Of a DNA stretch of 22,704 nt, positions 17,501 through 22,671 are shown one piece after another. Under the pieces are notes generated by a model. It was not told where the DNA came from. It saw nothing but the letters and a program-made list of their open reading frames with translations, and did no database searches. Positions within the stretch are counted from its first letter, which is position 1; each line of letters opens with the position of its first letter. A program made the position numbers and the translations under genes. The stretch covers positions 1-22,704 of the IMG/VR virus record IMGVR_UViG_3300046167_000325. One strand, written 5' to 3'. Source of the stretch: a virus.

Positions 17501-18082
17501 AATGAAACAGAAGTAGCGCGTGTTACGAGTACAGGGTTAGATGTAACAGGTGACTTAACAGTATCAAGTACAATAGAAGTTGGTTCACTAACTCCTGCAC
17601 AAGATGGTGCAATCGAGGTTGGTGTGTTAGGTTTTGGTACACCTGCTATATCATCTACAACTGATAGTACATTGTTGCGTAGTCACATTATATTTGATAA
17701 CCCTAATGGTGCTGTTGGTAAGATTAATACATCAGGCTCACAAACTTTTTATGTCACTAGCTCAGACTATAGACTCAAGACTGATATACAACCTATGCAA
17801 GGTAGTATTGACCGAGTAAAAGCACTTAAGCCTTGTAACTTTGAATGGGTAAATGGCGGTACTAGAGTAGATGGCTTTATAGCACATGAAGCCCAAGAGG
17901 TAGTACCAGAAGCTGTTAGTGGCGAAAAAGATGCTACTAAAACTAACAAGGATGGTGTAGAGGTTCCAGACTATCAAGGTATTGACCAGTCTAAACTTGT
18001 ACCTTTACTTACATCTGCATTACAAGAAGCATTAGCTAAGATTGATGACCTAGAGTTACGCATGGCTAATTTAGAAAACTAA
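14558..18082 (+). CDS. Tail fibre: T7 gp17-type N-terminus, repeat shaft, S74 chaperone C-terminus
   Basis: This 1174-residue protein should recognise the host surface. Residues 1 to about 115 resemble the T7 tail-fibre N-terminal domain that docks on the tail (VEYTYSGQASFAIPFSLGIL, then NITRDNLNIANKQLIMLIHE). Next comes a repetitive shaft with five copies of a K-L-D-G-I-E-A-G-A type unit, a KLPKAGGTMTGDILF segment common in fibres, and later four NSG-GIGTTSP-type units. The C-terminus carries an intramolecular chaperone/auto-protease (Peptidase S74) signature: SSDYRLKTDIQPM at 1068-1080 and FIAHEAQEVVPEAV further on. Self-cleavage is predicted next to Ser1069, releasing about 106 residues after trimerisation. 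The end (LAKIDDLELRMANLEN) looks like a coiled coil. The start is TTG behind AAAGGAGG. Confidence 0.93.
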   Translation: MALTTVEYTYSGQASFAIPFSLGILNRAYVTIQINNQVDGSGDPLYYTNFTWTSDSEVVINGLTNGDIIKIARTIPSNLLLSDYTAGSNITRDNLNIANKQLIMLIHEVLDKNVTQQTKLDTIESGATADQTAAEIKTAYESNANTNAFTDADESKLDGIEAGADVTDTANVTAAGAVMDSEVSDLAGIKSVNVSTLQVKPAEGAFVDGDKTKLNTIETNADVTDTANVVAALTAGTNITIASDGTIASTAAGGGGGVSDIVEDLTPQLGGDLDLNNQDITGTGNISITGTVNGRTLGTDGTKLDAIEALADVTDTDNVVAALTAGTNVTIAADGTISSTDTNTTYTVGDGGLTTNDFTNADHSKLDGIEAGATADQTKADIDALNIDADTLDGQHGSYYTSYADTAVAGIVDSAPGTLDTLNELAQALGDDPNFATTTATNLSQKLPKAGGTMTGDILFNDNVKAKFGNSDLQIYHDSSHSYIKDSGTGNLFIDATSLRLRTGAGTETYLTADGNGSVDLYYDNAKKLETTSVGIDVTGTVVADKMFVEGTADTRQWEAGSAGQKLAIYAYDNSTFYHRLDTGNATNYQWGTFDNIPIYTITNNTIRTTLTNSGNFGIGSTNPTSLLHLAANAPYITFEDTDNNQDWQIQATAWFAIRDQTANAERMRIDSSGRVGVGLSAPTAKMHLFTDGVDQSMFSAQANLGVQNRILTLKSPVSDSTTQPFRWQTSNSILWEIDGTESKSMNLNSVGNLGLGTYSPTSKLSVVGDINSTKSGGSTLTLENSITSISANELIGGIDFKGNDTSEDGNEVLAFIRANALDTTPDSCIRFGTLQNNGGVDDVVTERMRLDNYGRLGIGTTSPNHELHIESTSPTIRLVDTDGNNTLDITQSGSACYIDFDNTIRFRNLANVERLRIDSNGIDVTGVLDIFDNNSDISPDGSGSGQLKIDGNGYRAAIALDADGVNLYSTSASRPLIFGVNETEVARVTSTGLDVTGDLTVSSTIEVGSLTPAQDGAIEVGVLGFGTPAISSTTDSTLLRSHIIFDNPNGAVGKINTSGSQTFYVTSSDYRLKTDIQPMQGSIDRVKALKPCNFEWVNGGTRVDGFIAHEAQEVVPEAVSGEKDATKTNKDGVEVPDYQGIDQSKLVPLLTSALQEALAKIDDLELRMANLEN
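14912..15694 (+). repeat. Five in-frame degenerate repeats in the fibre shaft
   Basis: Units beginning AAGCTAGAT or a close variant start at 14912, 15023, 15194, 15464 and 15650. They encode KLDTIESGA, KLDGIEAGA, KLNTIETNA, KLDAIEALA and KLDGIEAGA. Copies 2, 3 and 4 continue into DVTDTANV-like text, and copies 3 and 4 also into AALTAGTN. Copies 1 and 5 continue into TADQT. Spacings of 111, 171, 270 and 186 bases are all multiples of three, so the repeats keep the frame and could recombine without breaking it. Confidence 0.85.
16393..17150 (+). repeat. Four G-x-G-x-G-x-x-x-P repeats in the distal fibre
   Basis: Units starting near 16393, 16571, 16802 and 17111 encode NSGNFGIGSTNPTSLLHL, SSGRVGVGLSAPTAKMHL, SVGNLGLGTYSPTSKLSV and NYGRLGIGTTSPNHELHI. 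This pattern is typical of beta-structured distal fibre regions preceding S74 domains. Two copies are preceded by RMRID or RMRLD. Confidence 0.8.
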
Positions 18083-18085
18083 ACC

Positions 18086-18103
18086 AGGGGGCTTCGGCCC
18101 CCT
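18086..18103 (+). terminator. UUCG-capped hairpin after the fibre gene
   Basis: AGGGGGC at 18086-18092 pairs perfectly with GCCCCCT at 18097-18103 around TTCG closed by a C-G pair, the very stable UUCG tetraloop. It is followed by ATTATTA, so the T-tract is weak. It is likely a partial terminator or a 3'-end stabiliser for fibre mRNA. It lies six bases before the third shared ribosome-binding block. Confidence 0.7.
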
Positions 18104-18108
18104 ATTAT

Positions 18109-18120
18109 TAAAGGAGGCTA
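18109..18120 (+). promoter_or_regulatory. Shared ribosome-binding block, copy 3
   Basis: TAAAGGAGGCTA is identical to the copies at 10798 and 14544. It lies two bases before the GTG start of the small membrane-protein gene and decides that start. Confidence 0.85.
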
Positions 18121-18122
18121 TT

Positions 18123-18365
18123 GTGCCTAACTTACCTGAAGAGGATACTCAATTATATATGCTTCTTGGTTCTATGAGTGCTGACTTAAAAACTGTTCTT
18201 AATAAATTTACAGCAGTAGAAGAACGACTAAATAATCATTCAAATAGAATCAAGGTATTAGAAAAGGCTAGTTATGCTAGAGCTGTAGTATACACAACTA
18301 CCGTGACAGTAACGCCTATTCTATTCACTGCTTTAGGTTGGTTATTAACTAAAACATTTTTATAA
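18123..18365 (+). CDS. Small single-TM coiled-coil protein, putative holin (T7 gene 17.5 position)
   Basis: This 80-residue protein has a polar helical N-terminal part (about residues 12-48, with LNKFTAVEERLNNHSNRIKV suggesting a coiled coil) and one hydrophobic segment near the C-terminus (about 54-76, VVYTTTVTVTPILFTALGWL). This arrangement resembles XhlA/haemolysin-type phage lysis proteins. The position between fibre and small terminase is that of the T7 holin gene 17.5. It starts with GTG, chosen because of the AAAGGAGG two codons' distance upstream; the next in-frame ATG (18159) would cut into the coiled coil. A second holin candidate lies at 21541, so this one might instead be an accessory or antiholin. 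Membrane location is well supported; lytic function is inferred. Confidence 0.65.
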   Translation: MPNLPEEDTQLYMLLGSMSADLKTVLNKFTAVEERLNNHSNRIKVLEKASYARAVVYTTTVTVTPILFTALGWLLTKTFL

Positions 18366-18375
18366 GGAGATTACA

Positions 18376-18726
18376 ATGGCAAAAGGAGCTGCAACAGAAA
18401 AGAATCTTGGTAACTTACATTCAACACTTACAACCATATTTACTAGAGTGTTACAGGGTTATCTAGATAAATTAGATAAAGCTCAAGAAGCATTTAACTC
18501 AGACGACTTTAATTCAGAGATAATGGGAGAGCTAGAGTATCTAAGTATAGAACCTAGTCCTGCTATGTTATCGGCTATAGCTAAGTTCTTAAAGGATAAT
18601 AACATAAGTTATGATTCAGAACAGATAGATGAACTAAGTGAACTTGAACAAAGGCTTAAAGCTAAGAAAGCTAGTAGACCTGACTTCTCTAATGTTACTG
18701 CATTACCTTTAACGGGTACTGAGTAG
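18376..18726 (+). CDS. terS: Terminase small subunit, T7 gp18-like
   Basis: This 116-residue, mostly helical acidic protein is encoded directly before the large terminase, as T7 gp18 (89 residues) is. It contains LHSTLTTIFTRVLQGYLDKL near residues 14-33, then a helix pair with LSIEPSPAMLSAIAKFLKDN, a pattern seen in small terminases of T7-like and related podoviruses. It should recognise concatemeric phage DNA and regulate the large subunit. AAGGAG at 18364-18369 overlaps the preceding stop codon. One base separates its stop from the start of the large terminase, suggesting translational coupling. The call is based on position plus a family resemblance I recognise only moderately. Confidence 0.82.
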   Translation: MAKGAATEKNLGNLHSTLTTIFTRVLQGYLDKLDKAQEAFNSDDFNSEIMGELEYLSIEPSPAMLSAIAKFLKDNNISYDSEQIDELSELEQRLKAKKASRPDFSNVTALPLTGTE

Positions 18727-18727
18727 T

Positions 18728-20545
18728 ATGGGGCGTGATGCTAGGGAAATGAATAAGGCAGACCGTATCAAGGAGCTGCTACTTATTCAGGAGGCTTACC
18801 CTAACTTCCAAGACTTTTTATACGATGTTATGGTTAATCTTATGGGATTTAACTGTACTAATAACCAACTAGATATGGCGAACTACTTACAGTACGGGCC
18901 ATTATACAGAATGATACAGGCGCAGCGTGGCCAGGCTAAGACCACGGCTACTGCTGCGTATGCTGTATGGAGACTAATACATAATCCAACAGCTAGGATA
19001 CTTATTATATCTGCTGGTGATACAATGGCTAAGGAGATTAGTAATTGGATTATTCAGATACTAAATGGTATGGAAGAGCTGTCATGTATGCTGCCAGATA
19101 AGTCTGCAGGAGACAGGGCATCTGTTACTGCCTATGATATACACTATGTACTTAAGGGGCCTGAGAAGTCTCCTAGTGTAGCGTGTGTAGGTATTACATC
19201 TAACCTGCAAGGTAAACGTGCTGACGTGCTTATTGCAGATGATATTGAATCAGCTAAGAATGCTTTGACTGCAGATGCTAGGATGAAGCTTACGAACTTA
19301 ACTAGGGACTTTACTTCTATATGTTCACAAGGAGATATTATATATCTAGGTACACCACAGAGTGTAGATAGTATATACAATGCTTTACCTGGACGTGGGT
19401 TTGGTATACGTATATGGCCTGGTAGATATCCTACAGACCGAGAAGTAGAGAACTACGGAGAACACTTAGCTCCTACTATAGCAGAGGCAGTTAAGAAAGA
19501 CCCGTCCCTGGCTACAGGAGGAGGGTTGCTAGGCAATAGAGGTAAGCCAACAGATAGTATTATATTAGGAGAAGATATCCTGGTTAAGAAAGAGATTGAC
19601 CAGGGGGCTGCTTACTTCCAGCTGCAGCATATGTTAGATACTAGGCTTGCAGATGAAGCTAGGTATCCATTGAAACTAAATAAACTAATCTTTATGAATA
19701 TAAATAAAGGTAGAAGTCCTATACTTCTTAATCACCAACCGTCTATACATAACCGAGTACCGACTCCAAGTGACTATCCTATCAGAGACCCTATGTATAT
19801 GTGCTCTGACTTTGGTACTGAGTACGGGGAGTTCACAGGTACACATATGTATGTTGACCCTGCTGGTGGTGGACAGAATGGAGATGAGACAGGTTATGCT
19901 GTAACTAGGTTTCTAGGTAATAAGATTTACTTAGTAGCTGTAGGAGGTGTACCTGGTGGACTAGAGGAATCTGATTTAGCAGAGCTAACTAGAGTAGCTG
20001 TTAAATGGAAACCGAATAAGATATCTATAGAACGTAACTACGGTAACGGTGCTTTACAGAAAGTATGGGAACCGAGTTTATATAAAGCTTTGCATGAGGT
20101 AAATGCTGGAGTACAGATAGATGACCCTTGGGAAACAGGGCAGAAGGAACTACGTATAATTGATAAGCTAGAGCCTGTTATAGGTTCAGGTAGATTAGTT
20201 GTAGAGCTAGACCTTATCCAGGAAGACTGGGCTTCTGTGCAGAAGTACGCTGCTGTAAACAGAGCTTCATATAGTTTCTTTCACCAGCTTGCTAAGGTAA
20301 CTAGAGACCGAGGTAGTTTGTCACATGATGATAGACTTGATGCGGTAGCTGGTAGCGTAGGTAACTGGATAGACTTACTAGCTGTAGATGATTTACAAGC
20401 ACAAGTAGCTGCAGAAGCACAGCGGTATAGAACTATGATGGAAGACCCGTTAGGAAACGGTAGACCTATTAATAACTATAACTCAATGTTCGGATTGAAT
20501 ACTTTAAGTCCGAATGCACTTAACAATTTAAAACAACGATACTAG
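18728..20545 (+). CDS. terL: Terminase large subunit (packaging ATPase/nuclease), T7 gp19 family
   Basis: This 605-residue protein is close to T7 gp19 (586). The N-terminal ATPase shows a Walker A-like QRGQAKTT at 66-73 (Lys71) and a Walker B VLIADDIE at 167-174 (Asp171, Asp172 and catalytic-type Glu174). The C-terminal RNase H-like nuclease carries acidic residues in MYVDPAGGGQNGDETGYAV (Asp377), SIERNYGNG (Glu435) and HDDRLDAVAG (Asp534, Asp535, Asp538). It pumps DNA into the procapsid via the portal and cuts the concatemer. The start at 18728 has no strong Shine-Dalgarno, so translation probably depends on coupling to the small subunit gene ending at 18726; ATG 18749 is an alternative start. 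Confidence 0.96.
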   Translation: MGRDAREMNKADRIKELLLIQEAYPNFQDFLYDVMVNLMGFNCTNNQLDMANYLQYGPLYRMIQAQRGQAKTTATAAYAVWRLIHNPTARILIISAGDTMAKEISNWIIQILNGMEELSCMLPDKSAGDRASVTAYDIHYVLKGPEKSPSVACVGITSNLQGKRADVLIADDIESAKNALTADARMKLTNLTRDFTSICSQGDIIYLGTPQSVDSIYNALPGRGFGIRIWPGRYPTDREVENYGEHLAPTIAEAVKKDPSLATGGGLLGNRGKPTDSIILGEDILVKKEIDQGAAYFQLQHMLDTRLADEARYPLKLNKLIFMNINKGRSPILLNHQPSIHNRVPTPSDYPIRDPMYMCSDFGTEYGEFTGTHMYVDPAGGGQNGDETGYAVTRFLGNKIYLVAVGGVPGGLEESDLAELTRVAVKWKPNKISIERNYGNGALQKVWEPSLYKALHEVNAGVQIDDPWETGQKELRIIDKLEPVIGSGRLVVELDLIQEDWASVQKYAAVNRASYSFFHQLAKVTRDRGSLSHDDRLDAVAGSVGNWIDLLAVDDLQAQVAAEAQRYRTMMEDPLGNGRPINNYNSMFGLNTLSPNALNNLKQRY

Positions 20546-20555
20546 GGAGAACCCA

Positions 20556-20933
20556 ATGTCTAAGAAAGACAAACCGACCCAGACTAAGCCAACTGTAAGA
20601 GTAGTTGGTACTAACTCTAATAAACTACCCTGGCCTCAGGATAACTCAGGCTCAACCCAGGAACTACGTAGAGGTGCTGTACGCGCTATAGGACGTATCA
20701 TGGGTTCAGAAGATAATCTAAAGAAAGTACTAGAAACTTTAGAGGTAGCTAGGCTGTATGCTATAGAGCGTATGGAAGAGCAGCAGATAGAAATGAAAGT
20801 TAAAGTAAAAGCAATGGAAGACCGTAAAGCTCTTAAGGCAGAGCTATTGAAAAGCGAACTAAGACAAAGAGTAAAGTCTAAGAAGGCTGAGATAAAACGT
20901 GTTGAGTCTGAGATAAAGAAGTTGTTGAGCTAA
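20556..20933 (+). CDS. Uncharacterised coiled-coil protein
   Basis: I do not recognise this 125-residue protein. Residues 1-40 are polar and probably disordered (SKKDKPTQTKPTVRVVGTNS), residues 40-75 look helical (AVRAIGRIMGSEDNLKKVLE), and 75-125 form a highly charged Lys/Glu helix likely to be a coiled coil (ending with AEIKRVESEIKKLLS). There is no signal peptide or transmembrane segment, so it is not a typical Rz-type inner spanin despite lying next to the endolysin. AGGGAGA at 20544-20550 serves as its ribosome-binding site. Its stop overlaps the endolysin ATG by one base (TAATG), so the two are probably co-translated. A packaging accessory or lysis-timing role is possible but unsupported. 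Confidence 0.8.
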   Translation: MSKKDKPTQTKPTVRVVGTNSNKLPWPQDNSGSTQELRRGAVRAIGRIMGSEDNLKKVLETLEVARLYAIERMEEQQIEMKVKVKAMEDRKALKAELLKSELRQRVKSKKAEIKRVESEIKKLLS

Positions 20934-21541
20934 TGGACTTAGCAGCATTCTTTGATTCTGTACGTCCCTTTATGAAAGACAGTAAGCTAACTACTGCACA
21001 AGTAGTAGGCTTTGAGTGTCTTATCAATTCTTGTTTAGAGTCCGACCTTACATTAGAGCATATAGCATATGTACTTGCTACTGCTTATCATGAGACAGGT
21101 GGACGCATGGAACCTGTAAGAGAAGGGTTCTGTAAGACCGATGCTGGAAGCCGTAAGGCAGTAGCCAGGTTATACGAGAAGGGTGTAATAAGCGCAGATT
21201 ACAGTTTACCACAGAGTAACGGTAAGAGCTATTATGGCCGAGGGTTAGTACAGCTAACGCATTTAAGTAACTACGCAAGCACAGGGCATGCACTAGGGTT
21301 AGACCTGGTAACGTATCCAGACCTTATGCTAGACTTAGAGGTATCAGTACGCGCTATGATATGGGGTATGAAGACAGGGAGCTATAGAAACAAACGCTTG
21401 TCTGACATGTTACCTTATGAAGAGCCGACGTATGCAGAGTGGACTAAAGCTAGAGGTATTATAAACGGTGACGTAGGAAAGAATGGTCCTATGATTGCTG
21501 GGTATGCTACTAAGTTCTACACAGCACTAAAGGAGATGTAA
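20933..21541 (+). CDS. Endolysin, glycoside hydrolase 19 / lysozyme-like
   Basis: This 202-residue protein has the hallmarks of phage GH19-type muralytic enzymes: IAYVLATAYHETGGRMEPVR at about 44-63, where Glu54 in HETGG is the likely catalytic acid, then YYGRGLVQLTHLSNYA at 100-115, and a C-terminal INGDVGKNGPMIAGYATKFY. It should cleave the peptidoglycan glycan backbone at the end of infection. It has no signal peptide or membrane anchor, so it needs a holin; the 3-TM holin gene starts at its stop codon (overlap of one base). T7 itself uses an amidase encoded in the early/middle region, so a muralytic enzyme placed after the terminase is a difference in layout. Confidence 0.9.
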   Translation: MDLAAFFDSVRPFMKDSKLTTAQVVGFECLINSCLESDLTLEHIAYVLATAYHETGGRMEPVREGFCKTDAGSRKAVARLYEKGVISADYSLPQSNGKSYYGRGLVQLTHLSNYASTGHALGLDLVTYPDLMLDLEVSVRAMIWGMKTGSYRNKRLSDMLPYEEPTYAEWTKARGIINGDVGKNGPMIAGYATKFYTALKEM

Positions 21542-22020
21542 TGGGTATATTTACAACAGGCATCATAGGTGATGTAGTTGGAGGTGTGTTTGGTATAATA
21601 GATGACCTGCATACATCTGATGAAGAAAAAGCAGCAATGAAGTTCCGTATAACTAAGTTAGCTAGAGAAGCCGACTTAGCACAGCTTGCTGTTAATAAAG
21701 AAGAAGCTAAGAGTGGTAGATTGTTTGTATCAGGATGGAGACCGTTTGTAGGATGGGTATGTGGTATAGCATTAGCCTGGACCTTTGTAATCTCTAGAGT
21801 TATACAGTCTATTGCATTCTATGTAGCTGAGTTCACAGGAACAGAACTAGACCTATCAGGTCTACCTGAGTTTGACTTAGGAACATTAATGCCTGTACTA
21901 CTTGGTATGTTAGGACTAGGGACACTTAGAACCTATGAGAAAGTACAGGGTGCATCCCGTAACGACATGACTCCTGATGGAGGAGGTATTAGAAAAGGAA
22001 AACAAAGAAATGGCAACTAG
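21541..22020 (+). CDS. Holin of the GTA 3-TM type
   Basis: This 159-residue membrane protein has an N-terminal hydrophobic Gly/Ile/Val-rich helix (residues 3-20), a charged helical stretch (25-60, with AREADLAQLAVNKEEAKSGR), then SGWRPFVGWVCGIALAW and the rest of a membrane segment (about 66-95), and a last hydrophobic segment at about 112-130 (LGTLMPVLLGMLGLGTLR). The helix-WRPFVGW-TM-TM pattern matches the 'holin of 3TMs, gene-transfer release' family (PF11351), known from alphaproteobacterial gene transfer agents and many phages. It directly follows the endolysin gene, whose stop overlaps its ATG, making a lysis cassette. AAGGAGA at 21530-21536 is the ribosome-binding site. Confidence 0.85.
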   Translation: MGIFTTGIIGDVVGGVFGIIDDLHTSDEEKAAMKFRITKLAREADLAQLAVNKEEAKSGRLFVSGWRPFVGWVCGIALAWTFVISRVIQSIAFYVAEFTGTELDLSGLPEFDLGTLMPVLLGMLGLGTLRTYEKVQGASRNDMTPDGGGIRKGKQRNGN

Positions 22021-22267
22021 GAAACCCCGTAAGGGAAAAGCTAAAGTCAAGATAACTGCTTCTGGTAAGAAAGTTAGTTACGGGCAAGCTGGTAAAGCCA
22101 AGGGCGGTGGCCCTAGGGTTAGACCAGGTACAAGTAAAGGCGACTCGTACTGCGCCAGGTCTGCTGGACAGATGAAGAAGCATAGTAAAGCAGCTAAGGA
22201 CCCGAACTCACCTCTACGTTTATCACGTAAGCGTTGGAAGTGCAGTGGTTCTAAATCAAGGAAGTAG
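22010..22267 (+). CDS. Small basic protein, DUF6321-like
   Basis: This 85-residue protein is very rich in Lys, Arg, Gly and Ser. It contains KKVSYGQAGKAKGGGPRVRP, GDSYCARSAGQMKKHSK and PLRLSRKRWKCSGSKSRK. From memory this matches small proteins common in marine phages grouped as DUF6321, with two conserved Cys (in SYCARS and RWKCSG); function is unknown. The charge suggests nucleic-acid binding, which is inference. I chose ATG 22010, with AAAGGA at 21994-21999 upstream; an in-frame ATG at 21977 would add 11 residues but has no upstream site. It overlaps the holin gene end by 11 bases. Confidence 0.75.
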   Translation: MATRKPRKGKAKVKITASGKKVSYGQAGKAKGGGPRVRPGTSKGDSYCARSAGQMKKHSKAAKDPNSPLRLSRKRWKCSGSKSRK

Positions 22268-22269
22268 GT

Positions 22270-22437
22270 ATGGCAGCTAAGAAAAGAGGATTGTGGGATA
22301 ACATCCACGCTAAACGTAAACGCATAGCAAAAGGAAGTGGCGAGAAGATGAGAAAACCAGGAACAAAGGGTGCTCCAACACAGAAAGCACTAAAGAAATC
22401 ACAGAACCCTAAGCGTAAGAAGAAGAAGACTTACTAG
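22270..22437 (+). CDS. Very small Lys/Arg-rich protein (55 residues)
   Basis: An ATG at 22270 opens 55 codons ending at TAG 22435-22437. The product begins MAAKKRGLWDNIHAKRKRIA, continues with GSGEKMRKPGTKGAPTQKAL, and ends KRKKKKTY. About 40 percent of residues are Lys or Arg. AAGGA at 22258-22262 lies seven bases upstream, inside the end of the previous gene, and only two bases separate the genes. I recall near-identical small proteins in other marine phages next to DUF6321-type genes; no function is known. Nucleic-acid binding is an inference from charge. Confidence 0.75.
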   Translation: MAAKKRGLWDNIHAKRKRIAKGSGEKMRKPGTKGAPTQKALKKSQNPKRKKKKTY

Positions 22438-22452
22438 GGCCTGTAGACATAG

Positions 22453-22500
22453 CCTAGAAAGCTCTGTAACGCCCGTAGAGAGCGATATGGACTTTCTAGG
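22453..22500 (+). other. Long hairpin with internal hairpin after the last gene
   Basis: CCTAGAAAG at 22453-22461 is perfectly complementary to CTTTCTAGG at 22492-22500. Within the loop, GCTCT at 22461-22465 can pair with AGAGC at 22479-22483 (sharing G22461). No T-tract follows, so it is not a standard terminator. It could be an RNA 3' processing structure or a DNA cruciform at a packaging junction. Confidence 0.55.
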
Positions 22501-22580
22501 TATGATTGTATATTTATGAATTAGTGCTTCTCTCTGAGGATATAAAGAGAGCGTTTATAAAAAAATGGTACAAAATTGTG

Positions 22581-22618
22581 TGGGGGCATCTAATAAATGA
22601 AACGCGCGTACGCCCCCA
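22581..22618 (+). other. GC-rich inverted repeat with a 24-base loop
   Basis: TGGGGGC at 22581-22587 pairs with GCCCCCA at 22612-22618. The loop contains the self-complementary ACGCGCGT. This is the most GC-rich spot of an otherwise AT-rich end region. No T-run follows closely. Its role is unknown. Confidence 0.5.
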
Positions 22619-22653
22619 TGCGCCCGTCTTCCTTTTATCTTTTAAAAAAAGCT

Positions 22654-22671
22654 GTATTACTGCGCTAATAC
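22654..22671 (+). other. Inverted repeat GTATTA / TAATAC
   Basis: GTATTA at 22654-22659 pairs with TAATAC at 22666-22671 around CTGCGC. The right arm begins a stretch reading TAATACACTAATATAG, which resembles a T7-type phage promoter core but is two bases shorter than the T7 consensus. Confidence 0.35.
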
